Positions 19,493-30,070 of a stretch of 64,000 nucleotides of DNA are shown piece by piece. Numbering within the stretch: position 1 is the stretch's first letter; the number at the start of each line of letters is the position of its first letter. Below the pieces are notes generated by a model, which searched no databases, was not told the origin of the DNA, and saw only the letters and a list, made by a program, of their open reading frames with translations. Both the position numbers and the translations under genes were made by a program. The stretch comes from Yarrowia lipolytica (taxonomy: Eukaryota > Ascomycota > Dipodascomycetes > Dipodascales): the NCBI RefSeq assembly GCF_001761485.1, contig NC_090772.1:558001-622000 (forward strand). The letters run 5' to 3'.

Positions 19493-20907
19493 CTACAACT
19501 ACAGTACTAATACACTAATACACAAATCACTTAAAACCTGGATAAGAACCGTCGAAGTTGTATAGCTTTGGTTTTAGTTCATGTGACTGTCCATATTATC
19601 TCTTACCGTTCCCCACGTAGATCTCTTTGCTTCTGCATGACGACATTTCACCTCCACCAAAGTTTGTCTATTTCTCTCACAAGCCACAATCTTATAGTTA
19701 ACCTTTTAGTGGAGAAAGTGGGGTGGAAATAATGGATGAAGGAGTAAAGTATGTAGAAGGAGTGTTGGACACATAAGAACTGAGGCTTGTCAGGGTGTTT
19801 GTAATGATGCAATTGTACTTGTCAAGAGTTATTATCTGCTCTTGAGTCGACTTTCGGAGGGCTGGAAGAGACCGTTAAAACGCGCTAATCTAATGCACTC
19901 CGCCAGAGATCGCTGGATGTGACGCTGAACTTTCGACAGAGCAGTTGGGGATCTAGTAATTGTTTTTACTGATTAAAACCTGTTAAAAACTTCTCCAGTA
20001 CGAATTTCAAGTTCCTAAGAGCAATATTTACCAGAATAGTGACTTTCTATGACTCCGAATGAGAGTGGATAAGGTCACCGTTCAATTAAACGGCCTGGAG
20101 CGAGTTTGGAGATCTTTTGGACAAAGTGTAGGTTTTTGCAAGGTTCTGAAAGCCACTTGGAAGACTTTTAGCGAGCTCTTTGAGTTGGTATTGAGTTGAT
20201 AATACTTACTGATTGCTAAATAACTCGGCTCTATGAAGGTTGTCTTTTCTCGGAGGTATGAATGGAGACACAATTACAGGCTGAAATGTGCCGTTGGCAA
20301 GATAAATATGACTTCCAGCCGGATGCGAGCGTGAAAAACGATACATTTATCAAGTCTTCAGTGGACAAAGACCTCATACCAGGCTCTAAGACACGTTTTT
20401 GGTAGCCGCAAATCCCTGCATTGCGTACCTTAAACGAGATGTAAGAGGTTCTCAACTGTACAAACGTTGAGCTGATCTACTTGTAGAAACCTTGAAGCTG
20501 TCTAGATATTCTCTTTACAGTGGCATTTCTCGGTTCTTGGACAACTCTGATATCGTTACGAGGCTGAGCTTCTAGAAACGGTGTTAGAAGGCGAGGTCAA
20601 TTGAATATCCTGGGAAAGTAGACGTGGAGGAGAGCAGTGGGAGAGACTGGGAAATGTGCAATTGATTTGAAAGGAGCATAATAACTGTTTACTTTTTGCT
20701 TACAGACATTCCAGTAGATACCTTCTCCACCAATAGGTGTTTTAAGAGCAATAGATGGTTCTTCTCTTGCACAGCACCCTTCTCAGCAATAGAGATACTC
20801 CTTAAATCTCTTCATGCGCCACAGTTTTTCATTGCGTGATGGAAGAGCTAAGGAATGGAGAGATATATATATTGAATGGATGGCGAGATCAGAGAAGATG
20901 AACAACT
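19493..20907. other. Intergenic region, 1.4 kb, no supported gene
   Basis: Only short frames are seen. The last 45 bases hold the promoter of the next gene, with a TATATATAT element at 20864-20872. Confidence 0.6.
20864..20872 (+). promoter_or_regulatory. TATA element of the MFS permease gene
   Basis: TATATATAT lies 36 bases before the coding ATG and about 26 bases before an out-of-frame upstream ATG at 20898. The exact transcription start therefore decides whether the upstream ATG is in the mRNA. Confidence 0.5.
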
Positions 20908-22377
20908 ATGGACGCCGAAAAACTACCCACACCTCTGTCAGGCTCAGAGAACCCTAGTCTCAAGTCGCAACGAGACCTTGACACAACTTCTCAGAAGTCA
21001 GGGACTCTTATCGAAACCAACAGTTTCAAAAAGCTCCGACGAAACACAACACTAGCCATTTCCGGACAGCTGCAAATGTTCTACGTGGCCCATCTGGTTG
21101 CACGTGACGTTATTGGGCCTGCTCAGGGAGGAAAGCTTCAGGAGTTCAACCACCTGTCCGATACCCAATTTGAGTGGACTGAGGCTGCCCTGTACTTTCC
21201 CTATGCAACTTTGGCAGTTCCTCTGGCATTTTTGTTTCTCAGAGTCTCGCCTAGAGTGTTTATTGGTGTTGAAATGTTCTGTTGGGGTCTGTGCATTGTT
21301 CTTCTGGGTCTCTGTACCAATTATGCAGGGCTGATTTGTGATAGAGCAGTAATGGGAGCATGTATGAGCTTTGCTCTGCCTGCTCTTCTCCACATGATTT
21401 ATGAACACCATGGCCGATACGAGGCTCACTTTGTGGTCGGTTGTGTCTGGGGTGGAAGTTGGTTCATGGTCCCCCTGTTCACTATGCTGGCCATCGCGAT
21501 TCGTCTCATCAATGCAGGCAAACCCGGATGGTCTTGGGACTTTTTTATAGCCGGCCTATGTTCAGTAGTGTTTGCTCCGGTGGTCTGGTACATGCTCCCT
21601 GAGAACTTTTACTCTCCAAAATGGATATCGAAGTACGGAGAGCAGGCATTCAACGTCTTCAAGACACTTACTGAAGAAGATTACGGAGGAGGAAACCCAA
21701 TTGAACCGACCGAGACACCTCTAGAAGGTCTGATTTCCGCTGCAAAAGATCCCTTGGTTTGGTTTATCTCCATCCTTGGCTTCTTTACATACTCCTGTTT
21801 GGTGTCATGCTATGCACAGGTTCAAAGTGCGACTTTTGAAGAGTTGGAGTATACCGCAGCCTTGGGACAGTTGATCATATGGACTATTCTCGTGTTTGGT
21901 GTCATTTGGTCAAGTTTTCAGGGGTATTTGGTTGCCCAGAAAAAAGTTTTGTCCCCGTTTCTGCTCATGAATTATCTCTTCTGCATCATTGGATGGGCAC
22001 TTATTCTGTGCAAGCCTTCAGAACACAACTGGTGGATCAAATTCGGAGGGGGCTGGTTCACGATTCCTAATGCAACTGCTGCCTTTGCTTCTCTTTGTGG
22101 ATGGCTGGGGAGTAATGTTCAGGGCAGAAACAAGCGACTCATGTCCTTCGCCATTTTCTCGTCTGTGAGCTGCTGGTATGGAGTACTGGTCCTGAGAGTC
22201 TTCACCTCAACAGATGGTCCACTCTTCAAACGGGGATGTTGGATCAACATGGGGTTCATGATCGCTTCGGTATTTGGTACTCTGGGTATTGTCTTCTTTC
22301 TGAAACGACGACGCATCAGTGGAACAAATCATGCGACCATCAGTGAGACCCAGAAGGAGTTTGTGTATATGCTGTAA
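20908..22377 (+). CDS. MFS permease, anion:cation symporter (Dal5/Tna1-like) type
   Basis: This 489-residue membrane protein has about 12 hydrophobic segments and cytosolic termini. The pattern resembles the fungal anion:cation symporter family, which imports allantoate, nicotinate, pantothenate, vitamins or similar acids. The first helix region reads QLQMFYVAHLVARDVIGP, and helix 4 carries CDRAVMGACMSFALPALLHM in place of the usual RxxLGxxEA motif. The substrate cannot be inferred. An out-of-frame ATG ten bases upstream opens a 19-codon frame (20898-20957) that overlaps the start. Confidence 0.82.
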   Translation: MDAEKLPTPLSGSENPSLKSQRDLDTTSQKSGTLIETNSFKKLRRNTTLAISGQLQMFYVAHLVARDVIGPAQGGKLQEFNHLSDTQFEWTEAALYFPYATLAVPLAFLFLRVSPRVFIGVEMFCWGLCIVLLGLCTNYAGLICDRAVMGACMSFALPALLHMIYEHHGRYEAHFVVGCVWGGSWFMVPLFTMLAIAIRLINAGKPGWSWDFFIAGLCSVVFAPVVWYMLPENFYSPKWISKYGEQAFNVFKTLTEEDYGGGNPIEPTETPLEGLISAAKDPLVWFISILGFFTYSCLVSCYAQVQSATFEELEYTAALGQLIIWTILVFGVIWSSFQGYLVAQKKVLSPFLLMNYLFCIIGWALILCKPSEHNWWIKFGGGWFTIPNATAAFASLCGWLGSNVQGRNKRLMSFAIFSSVSCWYGVLVLRVFTSTDGPLFKRGCWINMGFMIASVFGTLGIVFFLKRRRISGTNHATISETQKEFVYML

Positions 22378-22609
22378 AGAAGTATTCGAGCATTTTATTT
22401 ATCCAGGAGTAACGGCTAATGATCTGATAATAGTACAGTATGTACTGTAGATATATACGTAGTAAGTTCGCACTTCGGTGTTGAATTCATATCACACGCA
22501 ACACACTGAAACTCGTTACAACTCACTCCAACCATATCTACGCCCTATTCCTGGCTATCCTATAATACATGCATGCAATAAACTATCTACCAGTACGGTC
22601 CAACGTGTC

Positions 22610-23398
22610 CTACTCCTTCTTGGTTCGCTTGGCCTTGGCTCGAGCTCGCTCCTTGTCCAGGTTCTTCTTTCGTTCAGTGGAAGACAGGTATCGGAACTTC
22701 TTCTTGGTCTTCTTGACCAGCTTCTTGACCTTGGGCTCAGCCATGCCGGAGTAGACAGCGGCCAGACCAGCCTTGTCCAAGCTTTCCTTCAAGACCTCGT
22801 CAGCCTTGGACATGTCCACATATGTGTTGTTCTGGTCCTCATCATCGGAATCAAGGGACACGGCCTCAATGGTCACCGTGGTTTTCTTTCCCTGACCGTC
22901 CACGTACTTCTTCTTTTGCTTCTTGAGCACTCCGGGCTTATCGATACCCTCCCAGTCGGAGAAGTCGTCTTCATCAGTGCTAGACGACTTTTTCGACTTC
23001 TTTAAAGTCTTCTCTTCGTCCTCCTCTTCGTCCTCCTCTTCATCCTCAGACTCGTCGCCAGAATCAGAATCCTTCTCGTCGTCAGTGCTGAAATAGCCCG
23101 ATCGAGCTCTCTCGATATCCTTCATGGCCTTCTGCATTCGAGCTCGCTCCTTTTCCTGGTCACCTTTTCTTTCGTCTCGCAATTTTTTCCGCTCGGCGAT
23201 CCGGTCCAGCCGCGCCTGCTCCTTGGCCTTCTCTTGCGCCTTTTCCTTTCGTTGCAGCTTTCGCTTTCGGAAGCCCGTCAGGTACTCCTTCCGGTTGGCG
23301 GCGTCGTAGGAGACCTCATCCACGCCAAACTGGCTAGTTTTTTTCTTGGCGTATGACCGGTCGCCCTGCGTCAAGATCTGTCTGTTGGTGGCGGCCAT
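22610..23398 (-). CDS. RRP17: Rrp17/Nol12-family ribosome biogenesis protein
   Basis: Yeast Rrp17 is a nucleolar 5'-3' exonuclease and 60S maturation factor that trims the 5' ends of 5.8S and 25S rRNA. The 262-residue protein shows the family N-terminus (VDEVSYDAANRKEYLTGF, then FRKRKLQRKEK), a long basic helix to about residue 95, an acidic Ser/Asp/Glu block at about 100-150, and the basic C-terminal signature KKFRYLSSTERKKNLDKE. Overall order and length fit Nol12/Rrp17. It is highly charged, as expected for a nucleolar RNA-binding protein. Confidence 0.85.
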   Translation of the reverse strand: MAATNRQILTQGDRSYAKKKTSQFGVDEVSYDAANRKEYLTGFRKRKLQRKEKAQEKAKEQARLDRIAERKKLRDERKGDQEKERARMQKAMKDIERARSGYFSTDDEKDSDSGDESEDEEEDEEEDEEKTLKKSKKSSSTDEDDFSDWEGIDKPGVLKKQKKKYVDGQGKKTTVTIEAVSLDSDDEDQNNTYVDMSKADEVLKESLDKAGLAAVYSGMAEPKVKKLVKKTKKKFRYLSSTERKKNLDKERARAKAKRTKKE

Positions 23399-24044
23399 TT
23401 TGGGGAGTGTCTTGGGGTATATAGGGGTCAGGCCAAAACTCGAAAATGAGGTGAACGCTTAAATGAAAAATATCAGTGGAGGTTTAGACCTGCATGAGAC
23501 TCGAACTCTGTTATGAGGAAGGCACTACTTGTAGACGGGGTGTATGAAATGAAAAGAAGAATGAGGAAGCGGAAGTGGAAGCCGGGACATTCTGAGCACT
23601 TTGGACCATGGATTGAAGATCCGGGCCGAGTTTCGAACCGATCAGTGATGCATAACAGCTTCAAATACGAACCCTGAGTGTGATAGAGCGACATGTTACA
23701 ATTGTATGGGCAGTGGCGTGAGTTCGATTCACTCTACTGGCACGATATTGTAGGGAGGTAAGTTCAGGCTGGCTGACCACTGAAATATGACATGACTAAG
23801 CTTTGATGGAGACCGAGAAGAAAGGAACTGGATAAGTAATCCCACTCACAGTACAGTATCAACTAATTATATCACATGATCACATCAATATGTACCCACC
23901 CCTATACACGTGTAAAAAGAACTGTACACTCGTACAAGTACAAGACAGGATTGTACTGGTACTTTCGCAGCTCATTCAAATCAGCAAACTCAAATCCTCT
24001 ATCTAACATCTACTTTTCAGACACCGAAGCCTTCCTCCACCACC
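23399..24044. other. Intergenic region between RRP17 and TFB4, divergent promoters
   Basis: Three sequences resembling the tRNA B box lie at about 23495, 23633 and 23718 on different strands, but none folds into a tRNA. TFB4 has a CTAAC...CAG stretch at 24004-24020 in its leader, but I see no matching donor. No gene is seen. Confidence 0.5.
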
Positions 24045-25067
24045 ATGAACGCCATTGATGGAACGTCCCGCCAGCTCAAGGACACGGAGGATCAGACTCT
24101 GGACGACACGCCGTCGTTGTTGTCGATCATCATTGACGCCCATGTGCCGTCGTGGGAAGAAATCAAGTCGCAAATATCCATCTCGGAGGCTGTGGCTTCC
24201 ATTCTCGTCTTCATCAACGCCCACTTGGCTCTGCACAACTCCAACAGCGTTAATGTGATTGGATACAACGCCAGTGGTGCTCGAATTTTGTATCCTCCTA
24301 AAAGCGGCGTTGAATCGACTAGATCAAAGGAGAGAGAAGAGAGATCGGAGAGTGTAAGCGATGGAGAACAGGCACCCAGCAAGAAGGACCACTCCATGTA
24401 CAGACAATTCAAGACGGTGGACGAGGTTGTGCAGACGGAGCTGTGGAACATGCTGAACCACACCAACTACGTGGAGGAGGAGAAACAACACAACTCGGCC
24501 ATCTCCGGAGCACTGAGTCTAGCTCTAGGGTTCATAAACAAACATGTGTTTGTGGACGAGTCGAGAATGCGAGCAAGGATCCTGCTGCTCACCGTCGGAC
24601 ACAAAAACGAAACCATCCAATACATCCCTACTATGAACTGCATTTTCGCCGCCCAAAAGCTCAAGATCCCCGTCGATGTGTGCAAACTGGGTCCTGGATC
24701 CGACCAGGTCTTTCTGCAACAAGCATGCGACTCGACACACGGCATCTACATGGATATCAGTGAAAAGAACTCCAAAACACCCAAGGGTTTGGTTCAGTAT
24801 CTGCTATCGGGCTTTATCTCAGACCCCAGTTTACGACCCCATATTGTGCTGCCCACCCAGTCCAATGTGGACTTTCGAGCAGCATGTTTCCTGACTAAAC
24901 AGGTGGTGGATATTGGCTATGTCTGCTCTGTCTGTCTGTGTATCATGAGCCAGATTCCCAGCAACAGAAGATGTCCTACATGCGATACTACCTACTCTGA
25001 GAAGACTTTGGCTGGTTTGGGTCGAAAACCTCTCAAGAAGAAGAAAAAGAAGGTCGTTAAGCCATAG
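24045..25067 (+). CDS. TFB4: TFIIH core subunit Tfb4 (p34)
   Basis: Tfb4 is the p34 subunit of the TFIIH core, acting in RNA polymerase II initiation and nucleotide excision repair, and pairing with Ssl1/p44. The 340-residue protein has an N-terminal von Willebrand A-like fold (SLLSIIIDAHVPSW, then ASILVFINAHLALHNSN) and a C-terminal C4 zinc finger (CSVCLCIMSQ and CPTCDTTYS, about residues 293-315). A Lys-rich tail ends the protein. A charged insert near 90-120 (KEREERSESVSDGEQ) is probably a loop. The length matches S. cerevisiae Tfb4 (338). Confidence 0.93.
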   Translation: MNAIDGTSRQLKDTEDQTLDDTPSLLSIIIDAHVPSWEEIKSQISISEAVASILVFINAHLALHNSNSVNVIGYNASGARILYPPKSGVESTRSKEREERSESVSDGEQAPSKKDHSMYRQFKTVDEVVQTELWNMLNHTNYVEEEKQHNSAISGALSLALGFINKHVFVDESRMRARILLLTVGHKNETIQYIPTMNCIFAAQKLKIPVDVCKLGPGSDQVFLQQACDSTHGIYMDISEKNSKTPKGLVQYLLSGFISDPSLRPHIVLPTQSNVDFRAACFLTKQVVDIGYVCSVCLCIMSQIPSNRRCPTCDTTYSEKTLAGLGRKPLKKKKKKVVKP

Positions 25068-25344
25068 TTGCTATTAGACCGATCCCTAACATGAACCAGT
25101 GCGGTTCATATAGCATAGATGTAAACATAATGCAATGTATTTGTATAACCCTTGATGAATGGTTAGTGTATGTGGCCAGAATCGGCAGTTGAATGTGTAT
25201 ACATGTAAAGTTATTGGCGCTGTGTCGATCTCGTCGTCTCTACAGCACTGCTTGCGATATCCCCCTCAGACGTGCCCATTGTGAGTTTGGAAACCAAAAA
25301 CTCACAACCACCCGTCTAGCCCTGAGTTGCTCATCCTCGACTCA

Positions 25345-25773
25345 TCACTGCTTCAAAAGCGAAACCTCACCCTCCTTCAGTCCTTTTGTCACCAGTCCAA
25401 ACCTGAAGTTCTTCGGATACCCATGCTTGTCAACCAGATGCATCCTCCTCTTCCTGTACTCTGCAAACCGTTTATCACAGCCCTCCTCAAAACATGCAAG
25501 ATATTTGTCGCCGCGGTCACGTGATATCGCTACGAACGGGTCGTGTTCTTCGTCCAGATGCAGATTCAGAAATTTTTCGCTCGGAAACCTGGCCTGACAA
25601 GTGGTGCATGTCCAAGTATGGCTGGTTGAGTAATGACTTTCGAAGGCCTCCAATGACGCAAAAGAGATTGGATCGGGGTGCAGCGAGCAGGTATAAGTGG
25701 TTGGATAGGTATTTGGAGTTGGTGCAAAATCTCTGCAGGTATCTTCGAGGTCTTCATCTCGGCTTCTTTTCAT
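25345..25773 (-). CDS. C2H2 zinc-finger protein, ZNF511-like
   Basis: This 142-residue protein has two clear fingers: WTCTTCQARFPSEKFLNLHL ending in a His pair (about residues 54-76), and CFEEGCDKRFAEYRKRRMHL with its His pair (about 93-118). A partial N-terminal finger precedes them. The last motif reads HGYPKNFRFGL, which matches the conserved KYPxxFRF tail of the ZNF511 family found from fungi to animals. The function in fungi is poorly known. It converges with TFB4, the gap being 277 bases. Confidence 0.82.
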   Translation of the reverse strand: MKRSRDEDLEDTCRDFAPTPNTYPTTYTCSLHPDPISFASLEAFESHYSTSHTWTCTTCQARFPSEKFLNLHLDEEHDPFVAISRDRGDKYLACFEEGCDKRFAEYRKRRMHLVDKHGYPKNFRFGLVTKGLKEGEVSLLKQ

Positions 25774-27030
25774 GATGACGACTGAGTGTAGTTGTAATGG
25801 TAGAGTTCAGTTCCTGAGTTAATTCTGATGTAGAGGACAGCCAGGATAGGAATGGTAGTTGGTCGAGTAATTGTTCACAAATAGAAAGGGGATTACCTGA
25901 CGAGATCATGGGGACATTTCGGTTACTTTTGAATGTCGATTTTCTCGATATCTTCGCTAATTCCCTATGAGCGTCGACTCTAATTTATGCATCATCACCA
26001 ATGAGGAGAAGCATGATCCAGTCAGCATTTGAAGAGACCACTGATGAGCGCACTACTTCGTTGTCAAAACGATCTCACCAACTGGAGTTGTAAATCTGAC
26101 ATGTTAAGAGCCCCCTCCAAACACGTGCAAATTCCAGCCCGCTTTATATACAAGGGGGCTCCTGCAAAGCGTCTTGGGTCGGGTCCAGGTCTTCAGAGTG
26201 GAAAGCACATTTTTGTTAAGACTCATGAAATTTATTTGAGTGATGTTGAAAAAATAACAAAACTTTTTAGATATACCATAACAAATGCATTAACGACTTG
26301 CATATCACCTACTGGAAGTCTTTCCAATAACCAGACTCTTCTCTCTAACAGAGAGACTCATCAGGAGAGTCACCGCACCCTAGTGGAGGGTTCGACTGAA
26401 CACTCCATCCGATTGAAAAAATTCAGCTGAGTGAATCGTCCCTCATAATGGAAACTAGTGGTGTCACTCACGTCCAGGTTTTCGTTCAACAAGTGATAGT
26501 TGGAGAGGTGTTGAAGGAAGAGGCTCGACCCTTCCAACAGATGAGCCAACGATGGCAAGTGTGCATTATATGAACCACCGTGTGAACTCATCCGAGTAGT
26601 TACAGTCGATTATTTGGAATTATCCTTGATATTGCTATAATGAGTTGAATTGTATGAGAAAAAAAAAGTGCAACAAGGTCATTAATGCATTGTACTTGTA
26701 CAATACTGTATGTACTGTATGTGCTGTACTTTTACCTTACAGTGACCTCCAGTTAGACAGAAATGGCCATCATATCTGAAACAGTCTCCGAAGTACCATA
26801 CTTTGTGCTTTTTTTTTTTTTACACATTCTAACTAATTAAGACAATTCACATGTACTCGACTTGTACACAGTATGTACAGGCTACAGAAATGATTGTACT
26901 TGAGGTATCGTTTGCTACAGTGTCTATCGCTACTTGTCCCCCAAGCTACCATGGACATTAATATTAAAAGGCCTAGATGCCATCATCTATCGACAAGTAG
27001 GCATGAAATTTGAGAGCTTGAGTTGTGGAC
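25774..27030. other. Intergenic region, 1.26 kb, no supported gene
   Basis: Only short frames without protein character are present. At 26690-26745 there is a run of TACTGTA/GTACTT motifs, and at 26812-26821 a T tract. Confidence 0.55.
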
Positions 27031-27417
27031 TTACTCCTGGCAGACAGCCATGACGGATCGGGCGTTCTTGGTGTCGGAGAAACAGGTGGCGTTGCCTCCC
27101 TGGGTCTCGAGAATGTAGTCGGGGTCGCCTCGGCACTTGTGGTCCTTGAAGACTCGGATCTCACAGTCGTTGGAGGGGGCAACGTAGACGGAGTTGAATC
27201 GCTCGGTCTTGTAGCACTTCTCGGCGGCACCGGTCTTGATGGTGATGGACTTGATTCGGGCACCGTTGCAGTGGTTGGAGTTGGAGAAAATGTCGAACTT
27301 GAGGGGGTACTTGGGGTCGATCTTGTGGCCCAGCAGTCGCTTCTCAATGACAGCGGCCTGGGTGAACAGGGCGAAGAAAACAACGACGAGAGCGGCGAGA
27401 GTGGCGAACTTGTTCAT
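27031..27417 (-). CDS. Small secreted six-cysteine protein
   Basis: I do not recognise this 128-residue protein. Residues 1-21 form a clear signal peptide (MNKFATLAALVVVFFALFTQA). A Lys-Arg site follows within six residues (VIEKRLLG), suited to Kex2 processing. The mature part is about 100 residues with six cysteines (NHC, EKC, NDC, HKC, ATC, AVC), suggesting three disulfide bonds, and one NAT glycosylation sequon. A TATATATA element 80 bases upstream and the codon choice suggest strong expression. The open frame runs further upstream, but the TATA lies inside that extension, so this ATG is the likely start. A GTAAGT overlaps the stop codon but no acceptor follows. Confidence 0.8.
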   Translation of the reverse strand: MNKFATLAALVVVFFALFTQAAVIEKRLLGHKIDPKYPLKFDIFSNSNHCNGARIKSITIKTGAAEKCYKTERFNSVYVAPSNDCEIRVFKDHKCRGDPDYILETQGGNATCFSDTKNARSVMAVCQE

Positions 27418-27497
27418 TTTGGGTATGGTACAAGTGTTGGAGGGGGAAAAAAAGGGAGCAGTTTTTTTTGGAGGCGCCCGAAAAGCGACCCCAAGAC

Positions 27498-27505
27498 TAT
27501 ATATA
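27498..27505 (-). promoter_or_regulatory. TATA element of the small secreted protein gene
   Basis: TATATATA lies 80 bases before the chosen ATG at 27417 and supports that start over an upstream in-frame extension. Confidence 0.6.
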
Positions 27506-30070
27506 CGCTGTTGTTTATGGAGTGACAGGTGCCCACACTGCTGATTGGACAGCGCGGCGGAAAGTGCAAGGTTCAGGTTATGGAAGGTCGAATGTGGCCT
27601 AGACAAGCACATCGACATGCGCTCATACAAAGAAGCCAGCATATGTACTTGTGTAGACTGACATATTTGGCTGTCACCGACACAAGCCAAGCCCCAACAA
27701 AGCGCCATGTAGTGGTGTAAACAGACATATTGACCAGACAGCGGATTAATATGTAAATTATGAGTGGTGCGAGGGCCGGTCATGAGTGTCTATTGTATGG
27801 TGGTTGGGTGAAGAGCGAGTTTCACTTAAGAGTAGTTATAGTCTCATCTAGGCCCCTATCAAAGTTCTCAGCCGTACATCCGTTAACCCAATGTCAATGC
27901 CTATTGTGGGGTACGCTGATCGTACGGGCTTTGGGGCAACACTGTAGATAGAGGACGATCGCAAACACTTGGGTCGCTCAGCTCCATCTTGACAGTTGCG
28001 GTATTATCGGCTGGTGCATTTTCCACCCGATTTGGACGTCTGTTTTGACAGGTGCAAACAAATGGAACAAGCACTCCTTGGCATGACGAGACATAGGATT
28101 CTGAGGGGGACGGCATTACTGGAAGATTTGGGTGGTGAAATGAGACGAAGGTGGTATGAAAATACAGCCCTGTTTAAGAGGAGTATTTCTGTGTACTTTT
28201 TACCACCGGTTAATTACCAATATCTCGAGATAAAATGATATTTATTTCTCTCACCCACTCAAACAAGGTTACGTTCGGCGGAGCAGTTGACCCCTAACAG
28301 CGACGTGCTAAAAAGGAGACATCCTGTACGACATATCCACCAAAAAGAGTGTGTCAGGTTGTAGGAAGTGCCAACAGCGGAAAGCAAAAAGGTAGACAGT
28401 AGAACAGTAAAGTGGTGACGATCCTATAGCGACACGATAGTGCTGACCCGTCTCCTCGTGGCTCTACGAACTTCAGCAGCGCTCTCAGCATTGGTGCAGC
28501 TTTTTCACCCGCTTAAATGCCAAGTTTTCTGCACGGTGTGTTGGCCGCGGCTCTCTCAGTTTTTTTTCATTTTTTTCATTTTTTTCATTCATTTTGTTTC
28601 CATTCTATTTTTCCTATTTTGGCGCACGGAAAATACTGCAAAGCGGAGAGTTGAGTGTACCGACTTCAAAACGGAAGCTGAGAAACAGGAACAAATTTTT
28701 TTACCCTCCTGATTAGAGTTTATCTGTAACGGTCAGTTGTTAAGGAGTCTCAAACCCAGTATATGATGAGTTATTATGTTTGAAGGGGTAAAACATGTTA
28801 TAATTACCATCTAATATATATTTTCTTTTTTTCAACCTTGAAAATCCAACCACAATAGCCCGTTTTTACTCGCCCCCTAATTCTCCTCTCGGCTCCCCTT
28901 TTTAACTCTGTGGAGAACTCAATCACTACTGTACTGGGAACGGTGCATTTTATTTATTTTCAACTTCGGAGACTTGTTCCGGTCCAGAAAAGTGATCCCA
29001 TTACCGATCCCAGTACGAGTAAAAAGCGACACAAGAACACTCTTTTCCATGATCGGAAGACTCCGAATGCCATCCTGCAATAATAAATCCCTCTTACGGT
29101 GCAATCTTCACCAGGAGTAACCGTACAATTACATACTCCGCCGACTTGCGCCAAGAGACAGAGCCCAACAGAGGTCGTCTCCATGTATGTCGACGTCATG
29201 CCAATGACCGTTGGGGAGCCACTGAACAATTTGAACATTTCGAAACATATTCTTGGAGACATCGGGGCTTATGTAAGCTGGCGTTCTTCTCCACTCCCAT
29301 TAGCCGCTGTGGGGAAGTGCATATTCAGTGGGACCATGAAGGGGGGACTTCTAGCGTGAAGATCGACCACGGACGAAATGAGAGGAGAATGGGGTCCTGA
29401 GGTACATAGTCCTGGGATTCATTGTACTATGGAGATATCACACGGAAACTAAAATACTGTAGCTACAGTACTGTAGAAGAAAAAAAACACCACATTCCAG
29501 CCATTCAAATTAGTATACCTTTTATGCACGACTCGTTGACAATGTAATATCTACAAAGTAATGCTTTGGATGCTACCACTCGAATCTCCGTAATTGTAGC
29601 TCCATTTTGGTACACGTATCGAAAAAAACACTGCGTTGACAGAAAAAATGTATATCCTCCATGTTGTTCTGGATCTGAGATATCGCGCACTTCTTCCAGA
29701 CCGTCAATCTTCCTTCGCCGCACTGTAATGCTATTGGCCGCATCTCCAAGGGGCCACCTTGGGGGGTATCGGAACTCTAAGTGAGCCTACACTAATGCCA
29801 AGAAAAAAGAGTGTTTAATATAATGGAGCCGTTAAAGATAGAAGGAAGATATGAGCAGCAGTTTTGATGGTATTTTCAATTAGTAAAATGCTTCAAATTG
29901 ACCATTCTATCTAAAGAATCATGACATAGTCGCTCTGACGAATGTGCGCACCCGGAACTTCCCGTTCCCGGCTTCAGCCGCACACACACTAACCAAAACT
30001 CTCGTCATTCGGCCAGACGATAATGCAGGGCGATCTACACTACAACCTCTAGTAGCTATAGTTACTAAAG
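27506..30070. other. Intergenic region, 2.6 kb, divergent promoters
   Basis: No supported gene lies between the secreted protein and the Nramp transporter. A T-rich tract with repeated CATTTTTTT units lies at about 28558-28600. TACAGTACTGTA palindromes occur near 29455-29475. Confidence 0.5.

Noticed and set aside
23490-23740. Three TTCGA B-box-like sequences on different strands
   Set aside because: None gives a T stem of five pairs, and anticodon stems are missing or have the wrong loop. At most these are relics or extra TFIIIC sites.
27031-27783. 250-codon version of the small secreted protein
   Set aside because: The extra N-terminal part would bury the signal peptide and includes the TATA element, so the internal ATG at 27417 is preferred.
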